A stretch of DNA of 64,000 nt from Muscardinus avellanarius (Eukaryota; Chordata; Mammalia; Rodentia; Gliridae), in contig OY726567.1 in the NCBI GenBank assembly GCA_963383645.1, positions 70,944,997 to 71,008,996 of the forward strand, read 5' to 3'. Positions within the stretch are counted from its first letter, which is position 1; each line of letters starts with the position of its first letter. Below, one piece after another: positions 41,831 through 53,454 of the stretch. The notes below the pieces were generated by a model. The model ran no database searches. It worked only from the letters and a program-made list of their open reading frames with translations, and was not told the DNA's origin. The translations under genes and the position numbers were made by a program.

Positions 41831-42404
41831 CCTCCAGAGGTGCGGTGGGACCAAGAGGCCAGATTCCTTCAGTGTGAAGTGACCGGCTGTCCAGGCAGCC
41901 TCAGGAGCCCCCGACCTGGGTCCTGGCCCCCAGCCCCACTCAAGAGGACCTTGGCCAGTGCTCGCCCTTTCTGAGCTCAGTGCGCAGGCTCAAGAGGATG
42001 CTCTTGTCCCAGCTCCAGGACCAGCAGCACCACTGCCCTGCGGCAGAGCCTGCAGTGTGCAGACACTAGGTCATACCCACGCCAGTGCTCGCTCTCCTGC
42101 CAGGTCCTCGGCGGGTAGGGGGGGGGTGATTCTGCCCCCACGGCCCCTGGATGTCTGAGAGGCCGGAAGAGAGATAACTAGCGGCCAGGTGTGCTGAACG
42201 CCCACAGGGATCGGCTCCAGAACTGGACTGCCAGGCTGGGGCGAGGCGCCGGCAAAGGCCTGCACACCGCTCCAACCAGGGACCCCGGGTGGAGCAGGGT
42301 CTGGGTGAGGAGGCCCGAGTGACCCTGAGCCTGGGCGCACAGGTCTGCGGTGTGTGCATGTGTGCCTTGGATGCGCGAGCCGGGGCCACAAGCAGTCAGT
42401 CCTC

Positions 42405-42610
42405 TGCACTTGGGTCCCGAGGCAGTGGTGTCGGCACCTGCCCCCGGGACCCCGCGCCCGGCGCGCTCGGAAACGCTGCAGCGCCACCTGCCGGCCGCGC
42501 GCTCCTAGCTCGCCGCAGGCCGGGCAGGCGCGGCCGAGGCCCCGCCCCGAGCGGGACACGCCCCCTCCTGCGGCCGGGGGCGTGGCCGAGGACGCGGTAC
42601 CCGGACCCTG
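42405..42610. promoter_or_regulatory. CpG-rich block with GC boxes
   Basis: Dense CpG, GGGCGTGGCC / CCCCGCCCC boxes and no depletion, unlike the surrounding DNA. It is too short and isolated to call a gene promoter; it might start a non-coding RNA or be a CpG-rich insulator. Positions 41831-42404 before it are unique with a poly-G run near 42121. Confidence 0.4.
42479..42497 (-). promoter_or_regulatory. CTCF-like motif in the CpG block
   Basis: On the minus strand CCGGCAGGTGGCGCT fits CCASYAGRKGGCRSY at 14 of 15 positions. Confidence 0.45.
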
Positions 42611-42744
42611 AACCTGTCACGCCTTGAGTGGAGGGCCGCGAGTCTTGACTTTCAGGCGAGCCTCCAGCCTGAAAAGTGCGTAGGACTGCAAGGATTAAAC
42701 GTCCACCCGGAGTGCCATGAAGAGCACTCACCGTCGCTTAATCC

Positions 42745-42890
42745 TGCCATTAGATGGCTCCATTTTACAGATGAGAAAACCGAGGTGAGAAGAGGTAAAC
42801 TGCCCAAAGTCACCACCGAGGGAGAAAGTGGCACCCGCGGGCTTTGAGCCGCGCAGCCTGGGAGCAGAGTGAACGCTGACACGGCCCAGC
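42745..42890 (-). mobile_element. MIR SINE, minus strand
   Basis: CCATTTTACAGATGAGAAAACC..GAGGTAAACTGCCCAAAGTCACC..GGCTTTGAGCC is the reverse MIR core. Confidence 0.8.
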
Positions 42891-43579
42891 TGCCAGTGAG
42901 TCATACCCGCGATTAGTTCGCACTTTACTTACGATTCTAAACTTACTCAACCCTCACTGCACCTTCCAAGCCAGGAGTTTGGAGTTGACGGAAGAGCCAT
43001 GCCAGGACCAACCACTCTGGGAGGCCCCCGCAGCTTCAGTGAGCCTTTAGCAAACCCTTGGCCTCCTGTGGGCCTCAGTTTCCCCTCTGCACCGAGTGTG
43101 TGCAGGGGCAGCAGTAGAACATCCACTTCTCATATATCTTCTCCAGCGCAGACACTGCAGGAGAGCGGGGCTGAGCTGGAGCAGGGCTGGGCCAGCCCCA
43201 GCCCCGTGTGTGGTGGCTCCCGGCGACGGCTGTCACTGGTGGGCAGCTAAGTGCCTCTGCCCACTGTATCTCCCCTCACTCACCTCCTCCAGCATCTCGC
43301 TCCAAGGGGTGGCATCTTGGGCGGAGGGGAAGGGGCTGCCAGAGACAGATGGCATTGGCACGAGTGCCAGCCCAGCAAGAGGCGGGCAGAACCTGCTGCT
43401 GCCCAGCGCCTCTGCCAAGCACAGTGGCAGGCTCTGAACTCCGGCTGCACCTGGTGGGGGTTGTGCTAGGGGCACCTGATGGGGGAAGCAGCCTGGCTGG
43501 GCAGCATCCCTGACAAGCATGACCTCCCAAGTCCCTCCCCGGCCGCCAGGTCCCTCTTGGCATGCCTCCCGTCCACCTT
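42891..43579. other. Unique GC-rich stretch
   Basis: No gene recognised; overlapping ORFs in several frames. Confidence 0.45.
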
Positions 43580-43720
43580 CTATCTAGTTACCCCAGGACC
43601 CAGTGAAGGGCTCCATTCCGGCCCCGGCTGTGCCACCACTTGGCTGTGTGGCCTTGGGCAAGTCACTCCACCTCTCTGAGCTTCCTGATCCTCATCTGGA
43701 AAATGGATCGACTCCCCTGG
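43580..43720 (+). mobile_element. MIR SINE
   Basis: GGCTGTGCCACCACTTGGCTG..CCTTGGGCAAGTCACTCC..CTCATCTGGAAAATGG. Confidence 0.82.
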
Positions 43721-44379
43721 CCTGACTCCTGCCCAGGAGTGGGCCTAGAACAGATTCCAGGGCAGAGGAGGCGGGTCTGCAGCCTTGGGCCTGCCCGGCA
43801 GGGAGGAGCAGGCTATAACCTATGAGGCCACGCAGGCAGGGCCAGGAGTGGTCGATGCACTCCACTGTCAGGCCTGGGATCTCCAGTTATGCATCTGGGA
43901 CCTTGGGGGAAGACAGACCTAGCAGCTATGTGGGCTTTGTCCTGCTCCCAAAGGGAGGCACAGCTGGGCCTGTCGGTCTGTTTCACACAAAGGCACCTGA
44001 AAGCAGCGGGCTGAGCTGGGTGACCCCAAATGTGCACCTCCAGAGACTGCAGCAGGCATTACACTGCTAGGCTTCTGCCGCAGGGTCCTTGTACCCACAG
44101 TCACCCCCCACAATGATGCACGTATGCACTCTTCTGGGGCCACAGATAACAGCAAAATCTGGAATGAAGGGCCTGACCCTCCCCCCAGAGTGGGAGGGGT
44201 GTCAGAGCCGACCGTGATGTTTCTTCAGGCCATAACCATCTGCCTGAAGCCCCCCCACACACACACACCTGCCCAGCCTTGAACAGGTATATCTGCTAGA
44301 CTGAGCTCCACAGTATATACCTGCTTTTGTATCTTCAGACGCTGGGAAAACTATAAAACCCTACAAATATCCACTGCTG
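43721..44379. other. Unique stretch
   Basis: No gene or repeat recognised. Confidence 0.45.
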
Positions 44380-45122
44380 TATGAGTGGATGGATAGATGG
44401 GGATAAGAGGGTGGAGAGGTGGATGGACGATGGATGGAGAAATGGGCAGATGAGTAAATGTACAGGTGATGGTGGGGGGTAGATGGATGGATGGGTGGGT
44501 GGATGATGAATAAGTGGATGGTCAGTGGATGGGTAGATGGGTGGATGGCTGGACAGGTGAGTGGGTGGATGGCTGGTGGATGGTCAATGAATAGATGGGT
44601 AGATGGGTGGGTGGGGGTGGGTGAATTGGGTGGATGGATAGATGGGTGGGTGGGTGGATGGATGGATGGATGGATGGGTGGATGGGTGGGTGGGTGGGTG
44701 GATGGGTAGATGGATGGATGGATGGGTTGGTGGATGGATGGATGGGTAGATGGATGGATGAATGGGTGAGTGGATGGGTGGGTGGATGGATGGATGGATG
44801 GGTGGATGGATGGATGGATGGATGGGTAGATGGATAGATGGATGGATAAGTGGATGAATGAGTGGATGTATAGATGAGTGGGTGGGTGGGTGGGTGGATG
44901 GATGAACTGGGTGGATGGATGGATGGATGGATGGATGGATGGGTAGATGGGTGGATAGATGGATGAACTAGGTGGGTGGATGGATGGATGGATGGATGGA
45001 TGGATGGATGGACAGACAGACTGGGTGGATGGATGGGTGGATGGATGGATGGATGGATGAGTGGGTGGGTGGATGGGTGGATGGATGGATGGATGGATGG
45101 GTGGATAGATGGGTGGGTGGCA
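44380..45122. repeat. (GGAT)n / (GGGT)n array, about 740 bp
   Basis: Tetranucleotide repeat with GGAT, GGGT, AGAT and GGTA variants. Because four is not a multiple of three it opens all frames and gives His/Pro/Ser/Ile-rich antisense ORFs of up to 279 codons that are not genes. Confidence 0.96.
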
Positions 45123-45224
45123 GATGTATAAATAATTGGATAGCTTACTAGATCGGTAAGTGAAGAAACATAAAGAGAGAGAGACAAAGGAACTGCCCAT
45201 ATACTCCCCTCCACTGTTTGGTAG

Positions 45225-45320
45225 TAGAGATGGTTACTCTCAGGCCTGCTATGAGCCCCGTTTTATAGATGGGGAAACTGAGGCAGGAGGTAGGTGCCAG
45301 TCACCCATGGATCGCTCAGT
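45225..45320 (-). mobile_element. MIR fragment, minus strand
   Basis: CGTTTTATAGATGGGGAAACTG followed by GAGGCAGGAGG, the reverse MIR end. Confidence 0.65.
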
Positions 45321-45654
45321 GGAGCCCAGCGCCCGGTCCTTGCCGAGGCACCCGCCTGGTCCAGATGCACAGGGGTCTCAGCACACTGGAACCACCCTGA
45401 CCCTCAAGGGCCTCAGATGGAGCCCTGAGTTCAAGCAGCAGCTCATGGCAGGCGCAGGGCCGTCTGCCCCTGCGCCTCCTGCAATCCTGGGCCACCCACC
45501 TCCTGCTGCCTCCTCCCCTGGCCAGACCTTTCTGTCCTTAGGAGCCTTGGGGACCGACCCATCTGCACCGTGGGCCTCCAGACCTCCCTCACAACCTGTG
45601 CCGGACACGAGGGGCCCCCAGGCGGGGCATACAGCGGGTGGGGGACGCAGCTCC
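45321..45654. other. Unique GC-rich stretch
   Basis: Nothing recognised. Confidence 0.45.
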
Positions 45655-45780
45655 TGAGCTCTCGCAGCCCGAGGTAATTAAAGTGCATGGTTAGGAGAAG
45701 TTTGTAATTAAACACTTGAGCATCATCAGACATCCCAGCATGGTGCCTGATGAATTAATTACGAGGAAGCTAGACCCTCG
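45655..45780. promoter_or_regulatory. Candidate conserved non-coding element 8
   Basis: GAGGTAATTAAAGTGC, TTGTAATTAAACAC and GATGAATTAATTACG occur within 100 bp of unique sequence. Confidence 0.5.
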
Positions 45781-46609
45781 GGTCTGCGTCCTCGCCGAGC
45801 ATGGAGGGGTGGCCCTCGGCCAGGAGGAGGGGGCAGACCCAGTTTCCACCACCGCCCCCTGCGCTGGCCCCGCTCCTGGCCCCCAGCTCTGCCAACAGCC
45901 CGCCACTCACCCAAGCACCCAGACCAGAGAAAGGAGGTCTTCCTGGCCTCCTCCCCACGTCGACTCCACCTCTCCTGTAGCTCCCCCAAGATCCGATCAC
46001 CTCCCACCACCCACCTGCCTTGCCCCTTACTCCTATCACCCACCTGGTGGCTCCCACCCCCTCCATCCTGCCTCCCACACCCCTGTCCCACCCATCTCTC
46101 CCCTTAAAATGCCCAGACTGCCGACCCTTCCCACACACGACACCTCCCACCCACCTCCTGCTGCCCGCAGCCACCTCCCCAGGTGGGCAGGTTGGTCTTT
46201 TTAAAACCCTGTCCAAAGGATGCAGTGAGTGGCCTCATGTGCCCAGTGGACCCTGAGCCTCGGAGTGACCAGGAGAACTTCAGGCAAACCCGAGTCCAGA
46301 GGCACCCTGCAAAACACCGACTGCTCCCAGAACTGTCAAGGCGTCCACAGCACGGGACAGCCCAGGACAGAGGGGCCGAGGGGTGGTGGCGATGAGGGTC
46401 AGGGGGACCCTGGAGGTGATCCTGGGACAGAGGATGGAGACTGAAGAAACACCAGGTCTGAATCAAGGGTGCTCGCCCAGCTCTGGGGCTGTGACGCACC
46501 ACTGAGTCAGAGAAGATGTGAGTAACAGGGGCACCGAGGCGGGCAGGAACTCTCTCCTGCCACCTCTAACTTTTCTGTAAAATAAATACTCAAAACAAAG
46601 GACTATATT
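45781..46609. other. Unique, C-rich stretch
   Basis: A pyrimidine-rich part (45940-46180) is ACC/CCC-rich; no gene recognised. Confidence 0.45.
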
Positions 46610-47105
46610 TTAGCCGGACGTGGTGGCGCACGCTTGTAATCCCAGCATTTGGGAGGCTGAGACAGGGGGATCGCAGTTCCCGGCCAGCCTCAGCTACTTA
46701 GTGAGGCCCTTTGCAACTCTGTGAGACCCTGTTTCAAAATAAAGAATAAAAAAAGAGGGCTGGGGGTGTAGCTCAGAGGTACAATGCCCCTGGGTTTCAT
46801 CCCCAGTACCGAAAAAAAAAAAAAAAGCCTATTTTTTTAATAGTGTGCATGCAGGAGAACTGACGAAAATACAGCAAAATGTCTGCATATGTGTTTGTTG
46901 ATGCTATTACTGTTGTACTGGAGATTGAACCCTGGGGGTCCTTCTACCTCCAAGCTACATTACCAGCCCTTTTTTGTTGTTGTTGTTGTGAACCAGGTTC
47001 TGGCTAAGTTGCTGAGGCTGGCCTCAAACCCGTGCTGCTCTCGTCTCAGCCTCCCAAGGTGCAACCTCACCTGGGATGACAGGTGTGGGCCACTGTGCCC
47101 ATCTT
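46610..47105. mobile_element. Plus-strand and minus-strand B1-dID SINEs
   Basis: A plus copy at 46610-46825 with A-tail and a minus copy at 46910-47105 with (TTG)n in its linker. Confidence 0.87.
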
Positions 47106-47399
47106 CTCTTTCCTTTCCCAAATCAAGGTTGGCTGTGTGATGCCTTTAGCCCTGATGGGCTGGGGCTCTCTGGCTTTGGCCAAGCTCCACCATCAAAACA
47201 TGCGGGCTGTGTCCTGGGACACCTGCCTGCCAACCTATCTAGACTAGATATCCCTGGCCAGAGAGGTATGGGCCCCAGGAGCTAGTTCCAGAAACTTGTC
47301 CTGAGTTTCTTGAAGGGTCTGAGCTGGGTCTTGCCCTCTCTGGGCCTCAGGAGCAACGGTGTAGCACTGACCAGGGGTTGAAGACTGGTGACTTTACTC

Positions 47400-47400
<1 letters not shown>
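47106..47400. other. Unique stretch
   Basis: Nothing recognised. Confidence 0.4.
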
Positions 47401-47443
<43 letters not shown>

Positions 47444-47765
47444 TGTGTGTGGTACTGGGGATGGAACCCAGGGGCATTCTACCTCTGAGCTACACCCCCA
47501 ACCCTATTTTTTATTTTTATTATTTTATTCTTTATTCTATAATAATAATGATTATTATTTTTTGCAGTACTGGGGATGGAACCCAGGGGCATTCTACCTC
47601 CAAGCAACACTTCCAGCCCTGTTTTTTTATTATTTATTTTGAAACAGGGTCTCACCGAGTTACAAAGGGCCTCACTAAGTAGTTGAGGCTGTCCTCGAAC
47701 CCTGATCCTCCTGTCTCAGCCTCCCGAATGCTGGGATTACAAGCGTGCACCACCACGCCCGGTCC
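47401..47765 (-). mobile_element. (GT)n microsatellite and minus-strand SINEs
   Basis: (GT)n at 47401-47452, an ID half 47453-47507, an AT-rich linker and a complete antisense copy 47565-47763. Confidence 0.88.
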
Positions 47766-48488
47766 CCCTTACTCTTATTCTCCCCATCTCCCAGCTGGCC
47801 TGGCACCACTGGCAACAGCAACCCAGGGGCCTCGCCAGCCTCAGCCATTCCTTAGACTCAGTTCTCCATGGCCTGGGACAGCAGGAGTCCCATCCCAGAG
47901 CCTGTCATCTGACGGTCCAGGGCTGAGTCACGGTATGAGGCGCTCACACAGACCCTCAGGACCGTCCTCTGCTCCTGCCAGACCGGCCTCACTGGTTTCA
48001 AACAGGCCAGGTGGGCTCCTGCCGGCCATGCCCCTTGGAGAGCTCTCTCCTGCAAGTCCCTCGGCTCCAGGCCTCCCCAAGTCCTCGGCTCCTCGGGGGC
48101 TCCGCTGCCCCCACCCTGTGGCATCACCTCCCCTCTCACTCAAGTCTCTTCCTGCGTGATCACCGCCAGCCGTCACATCACACGCCTGCACATCACCAGC
48201 TCCTCCATGAATCCTGAGCCCAGAGAAGGCAGAGCCTTACCCATTCCACCTCCTGCTGTAGCCCCAGGGCCCGGCACCAAGTAGGTCCTCGGTGGTATTT
48301 TGCTGAATTCACCAATACCACCATGTCTTTTGTCTTTCGTTGTACCTATCCGTCAGACCCCGGGCACCGCGTGCACTGCCCGGTGCGCCATGTCAGGTCT
48401 CCAGGCCTTCGCGATACTGACCTCCCGCTCCACAAAGGCCGCACCCGGGATTGAGCCCAGTGGCCCTCTACCACTGATCTATGCCTAG

Positions 48489-48489
<1 letters not shown>
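47766..48489. other. Unique stretch with an L2 3' end
   Basis: GCCCGGCACCAAGTAGGTCC followed by TTTTGCTGAATTCACC at 48225-48310 is an L2 3' end. No gene recognised. Confidence 0.5.
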
Positions 48490-48534
<45 letters not shown>

Positions 48535-48710
48535 GCTGAGGGCTGAACCCAGGGCCTCATGCAACACCCTCCCCTTTTTTTAATTTTGAAACTGGGTCTT
48601 GCTAGGTTGCTAAGAGTCTCACTACATTACTGAGGCTGGCCTCACACCTGCGGTTTTCCTGTCTCAGCCTCCCAAGCACTGAGATCACAGTGTGCAGACA
48701 CACCCAAATA
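48490..48710 (-). mobile_element. (CA)n microsatellite and minus-strand B1 SINE
   Basis: (CA)n at 48490-48532 is followed by an antisense SINE to 48710 whose ID half is reduced. Confidence 0.85.
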
Positions 48711-49686
48711 TATGCGGGCTTTTGTGAGCGTGGGTGTATGTGCCTGTGTGTGTTTGTGCGAGAGTGACAGTTGAGTTGCCCCCCACCCCCTGTGAGACTC
48801 CTCGTTTTCCCTGTCTGTGTTAAGAGTGTGTGCTGATGGCAGGTCCCACCTGGAGGGACCCTGGGTCATGGTCTGTCCTGGGTTGTAAAGCAAGAGATAA
48901 TGATGTCTTTGAAATTGTCCTCCCAGTAATGCAGCTGGGTTCAGCTCAGGCCTCAGGGGTGTCACTACAGTAGGAGGAGGGAGCCAGGGCTTAGGGGAGA
49001 CATGGGGACCCTCCAGGGCCACACGCAGCGGGGAAGAGGGAGCTGCCAGGAGCCGGGTTGCTGGGAGGAAGCGGGGATGTCAGGTTTCTCCCGAGGCCTG
49101 GCTGGCTCTTGGCTGCTGCAGTTGGGCTGGGCCTGTGGGAGCTGAGGGGGGCCACTGGCAGGGGTGCCAGGTGCATCCCAGGGGGTGGAGCACAGGGTGG
49201 GCACGCGGGCAGCCTCGCCAGAGCCTGGCTAAAGTTCCTCCCAAGAATGGGGAGCTCCGAGTGGCTGCAGAAGTGGAAACCACCGGCCACAAGCCCCCTG
49301 ACTCAGCTGGTCAAGTAATACCGGGGTGGGGGATGGCGGAGTCAGCTTCATTGAGCCAAGGAGTGAGGAGGAGAGACACCACAGAATACACAGCGTTTGA
49401 GAATTCATCCTGTCCGGCAGGGTGCACTGGCAGGGCAGCACGGCAGAGAAGATGCTCAGACTCCAGTCCAGACCCTTCTATTTGCTGGAGAGATAGGTTT
49501 GCTCTGAGCAATCTGTTTCCTGGTCTTTGAAAAGGGAGCAAAGGGGAGAATCAGGCGCTTCACGGGTGGCCCCACCCTGACCGGGAGTGGGGATGGCTTA
49601 AGGGAACCACCAGGTCGCTGTCCAGTGGGCAAACTAGTGGCCTCTTCTGGCCCAGAGCTGCAGACTGGAAGGTACTGCAGAGAGGA
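48711..49686. other. Unique stretch
   Basis: No gene or repeat recognised. Confidence 0.5.
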
Positions 49687-49972
49687 CTAGGGATTGGCCA
49701 GGCTCGGGGTGTTGTCACAGGGGCAGAGCGGCAGAACACCCGGCTCTAGGGATTGGCCAGGGTTTGTATGACGTCACAGGATGGGGCTACAGAATGCCAA
49801 GCTCTAGGAATTGGCTAGGCCCTGCATGATGTCACCGGGGCGGAGCCACAAAATGCCAGGCTCTAGGGATTGGCCAGGCTCCGTATGACCTCAGAGGGAG
49901 GAGTCCAGAATGCTGGACCCTGGGGATTGGCCAGGTTCTGTGTGACGTCAGGACAGCAGGGCGGAGACAGGA
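49687..49972. repeat. 58-bp minisatellite, five units, with CCAAT and CRE-type motifs
   Basis: Units start at about 49689, 49748, 49806, 49865 and 49922 (57-59 bp apart). Every unit begins GGATTGGCCAG or a variant, an inverted CCAAT box. Twelve bases further on comes a cAMP-response-type site: perfect TGACGTCA in units 2 and 5, TGATGTCA in unit 3, TGACCTCA in unit 4, TTGTCA in unit 1. The second half of each unit is GGGCGGAGCCACAGAATGCC-like. Confidence 0.93.
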
Positions 49973-50089
49973 CGGATTTGTGACTTGAGGTTAAGGACTG
50001 AGCCTAGGGAGGGTGTCAGGTAGGGGTGAAATATTACATCTAGGTTTTCTCTTTCCTTCTTTTTTCTTCTTTCTTTCCTTTCTTCTTTC

Positions 50090-50470
50090 TTTTTGTAGTA
50101 CTAGGGATTGAACCAGGGATGTCCTGCCAAGGGTCTCACTAAATTGATGCGGCTGGCCTCTAACCCGAGATCCTCCTGTCTCAGCTTCCCAAATATGAGA
50201 TTACAGGCATGTGTCACTGCACCCAGATGAATTTGATTTTTCGTAAATGTTTAATTTAAAATATTTTAAACAAGCTGGGCATGGTGGCACACGTTTGTAA
50301 TTCCAGCAATTGGGAGGCTGAGATAGGAGGATCGCACAGGCTCGAAGCCTGTCTCAGCTACTTAGTGAGGCTCTCAGCAACTTAGTGAGACCCTGTTTCC
50401 AAATAAAGTATAAAATAGGTCTGGGAGTATAGCTCAGAGGTAGAAAAGCCCCTGGGTTCCACCCCTAGTA

Positions 50471-50508
<38 letters not shown>

Positions 50509-50750
50509 TTTAAACACAGGCACAGAAAACAATATAAGAAATACTGATATACTCACCATCAAATTAAACACATGCGAACCAGGGGTGGCAACCCACACCT
50601 ATAATATCCGTACATGGGAGGCTGAGACAGGAGAATCACAGGTTTGAAGCCAGCCTTAGCAACTTAACGACACCCTGCTTCCTAGTAAAAAGGGCTGGTA
50701 GTGTAGTTCGGAGGTAAAACACCTCTGGATTTAAATCCCTAGTACCTCAA
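50090..50750. mobile_element. B1-dID SINE cluster with (CA)n
   Basis: A minus-strand copy 50095-50230, a plus-strand copy 50270-50472, (CA)n at 50473-50510 and a diverged plus-strand copy 50580-50750. Confidence 0.85.
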
Positions 50751-50924
50751 AAAGGGAAACTGAGGCACAAAGGGTCCCCCCCATTGCTTAAGACACTCGG
50801 GCACATCTGGGCCTCACTCGGACCACACCTTTTACCCCGCTGGCTCTATGGCAGGAAGAAACCTGGGTCCAGGGCTGGGGCCGCATCCCACCCTGGTCTC
50901 ACCCTGCCCCAAACCCCCAAGGAA

Positions 50925-51105
50925 CAATTTACCTTTCAGAGCTGGTCCAAGATATTAATTAAGATAAATCTACCTCAATTTTGAGATTCTCTTATCATGT
51001 AATTTATCAAAATTATGTTAATTATTTCTGTAGGGCAGCAAAATTATCACCTCTTTTGTGTCTGATTTGTATTAATATTCATAATTTAATAATTCAGCAT
51101 CCCGG
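50925..51105. promoter_or_regulatory. Candidate conserved non-coding element 9a
   Basis: Very AT-rich unique block: GAACAATTTACC, GATATTAATTAAG, TCATGTAATTTATC, ATGTTAATTATTTC, GTATTAATATTC and TTTAATAATTC. No repeat or ORF. Confidence 0.5.
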
Positions 51106-51334
51106 CCATCTGGTCGGGGAGCAGGCTCTTTCCCTCCCTCAGTCCAAGCCAAAGAATCTTACCGCCCTCATCGCCCATGTCCCCGGGGCCCCCAGCCACC
51201 CTGTCCCTGGAGCTGACCTGCCGGGCAGCCCAGAGGACGCCGCCCCCTGCCCGGCCCCGCACCTGGGCCGGGCACTCGCAGGTACACACGCAGGTAGGCA
51301 TGCGGTCCGCGGCTCGCACCCCCGCCTGGCAGGT

Positions 51335-51560
51335 GAGCCAAGCTGAATTGACATTTTCCACACTTTGTGAGTTTTACACTGTAATTTGACATAATTAATG
51401 CCTACATTACTGCTGATAATTTAGCTAGTTAATTAAACTCGGAGGAGATAATTAAGGAAAGGCTACTGCTTGGATTGCTAATTGTTTTTGTCATTATTTC
51501 GGGGGCCGACAGCTGCCGGCTGAGTCATCCTGTTCTGTCAGCTGATGGGTCACGTGACAG
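51335..51560. promoter_or_regulatory. Candidate conserved non-coding element 9b
   Basis: GACATAATTAATGCC, GATAATTTAGC, TAGTTAATTAAAC, GATAATTAAGG and GCTAATTGTTTTTG are followed by a TGAGTCATCC AP-1/MARE-like site and GGTCACGTGAC (E-box palindrome). The GC-rich 51106-51334 separates it from element 9a. Confidence 0.5.
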
Positions 51561-51919
51561 GGGGGTCCCCGGAGGCCCCCCACTTCCAGGGGAGGGAGGC
51601 ACACAGCCGGCTACCTGGCTGCAGCCTGGAGCTTGGCCAAGCACTACTGGCTGGTGGGGGGACCCCTCCACTCCTCCACCGGTGGTCTCAGGCCCACCCA
51701 GCCCTGCCTACAGCTCTGGCCTGGGGTCACAGGTCGGTCAGCCTTAGCTGGAGGAGGAGATCTCCAGCCTGGCACCCAAGCCTAAGGGGTGGAGGGGCAG
51801 CACCCGAGCTTTCTACAGAGGTCAGATAAGAAGTAGAACTTTCTGGGTCGCTGGAAGTCAAATGGATGAGCCCACACAGCAAAGAATGAGAGGAAGATGT
51901 GGGGATAAAAGACAGAGAC
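51561..51919. other. Unique GC-rich stretch
   Basis: Nothing recognised. Confidence 0.45.
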
Positions 51920-52102
51920 CAGGCCGGGCGTGGTGGCGTACGCCTGTAATCCCCCCGCTTGGGAGGCAGAGACAGGTTCAAAGCCAGCCGCGCTGGCTTA
52001 ACAGACCCTGTTTCCAAATAGAAATATAAAATAAGTCTGGGAGTGTAGCCCTGAGGTAGAAGGGCTTCCAGGAACCCCAGTACCACCAAAAAAAAAAAAA
52101 AA
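51920..52102 (+). mobile_element. Plus-strand B1-dID SINE
   Basis: A copy of the CTTCCAGGAACCCC ID type. AAAGACAGAGACCAG occurs on both sides (51909-51922, 52102-52113), a likely target-site duplication. Confidence 0.9.
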
Positions 52103-53454
52103 GACAGAGACCAGGGTGGAGGGGGGATGCTGCTCCTGGAGGACCCCAACGTTGATGGGGGACCCTGTGTTTGGAGTTCTGAGTCCTGCTACCCACTCTC
52201 CAACCCTCCCCAGGGAAAGTCCTAGGAGCCGGTCCTGCCCACCAGCACCCTGGGGGGCCAGCCACCAAGCCCTGCATTCACAGCACTTTCTACTTATGCC
52301 CCCATGTCCCTGACGAGGAAGCCAGGGTCCTGCCAAAGGTAACACAAGTGGCCGCAGAGCCAGCGCCAGGCCAGGAGGAGGCCAACGGGCCCAGACGGCA
52401 CTGGGACGGCAGCTCTGCCCCGAGCCTCCGTGTCCCCAGCTTTAAGGCCATAAATGGGACCAGACGACCCCCCTAGGCCTGCTTCCCTGGTGTGGGGACC
52501 CAAAGACGGCCCAGATGGCCCCAGAGCCTCCGTGTGGGATTGTGTGACCCCCTCTCCAGTGGGCAAGGAGAGAAGGCTGCAGGAGAGATGGAGTCCGTTA
52601 GGAGCTACACTTGGCTGTCAGAACCCCCAAGCCAAGCAATCCTGGGTTTATTTTCCCTCTGAGCAAGAAATCTACATGTCAGAAGGTTCTAGATTGACTC
52701 AATCAGGGCTCAGTGACGCCATCGGGCCATCAGCAAAGACCCAGGAGTCTCCGTACTTCTGCCCTGCCAGTCAGCGTAGCGGCCATCTCAATCTTCAAGG
52801 TCCCCAACTGGCTGCCGTGGCTCCGTGAGCCCCACGTCCTGCCACGGCACCCCAAGCCTCAGATAGCATCCAGCCAAGGTAATAAGCAGACTGTTCCCTT
52901 CACTGGGAGGCCTCCAAGGAGCCCTAGAGTCTGAGGGCTCGCTCCTGCGGGAACTGAGATTCCCCACTTACACTCACACGAGCTCCACTCAAATCGTCTG
53001 GACCGGCTTCCCCAATGCAGCGCAGCAGCAAGAGCCCTCGGTCAGCGCAGGCGTCGGCTTCAGACAGCGTGCCCTCCGGACAGACCCCCGACCCCTCCTC
53101 TCGCCTTCAGAGGGGCGGCCTTCCACCGGCCTCCTCTGGCTGCTCTCACGAAGCCTCTCTGGGAGCCACTAATTCATCTGACTGTCTCCCCGATTAATGC
53201 AGGGCACACCCGTACAACAGAAACTAGTCACAGGAGCCCATCTCAGCCACAGCCAACTCCCCCAAAGATGCGGCCCTCGCCACAGTGCTGGTGGCCTCCC
53301 TGGACACGAGCTCGTCAGAGGCCACTGCTCGTGGAGGATGTTACTGGTACCAAGTTTCACGACAGGAAGGACGCGTCCATCTGCAAACATCAGAAAGCCG
53401 AGAAAGGCTTAGACAGAGGGAACCGTGATGCCAGTGACGTGGGTGAACAGTGAC
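52103..53454. other. Unique stretch, no gene found
   Basis: A short block with CCACTAATTCATC and CCGATTAATGC at 53160-53205 might be another small conserved element. No exon recognised. Confidence 0.45.

Noticed and set aside
44361..45200. 279-codon antisense ORF rich in His, Pro, Ser and Ile
   Set aside because: It is the translation of the (GGAT)n array; a period-4 repeat opens all frames.
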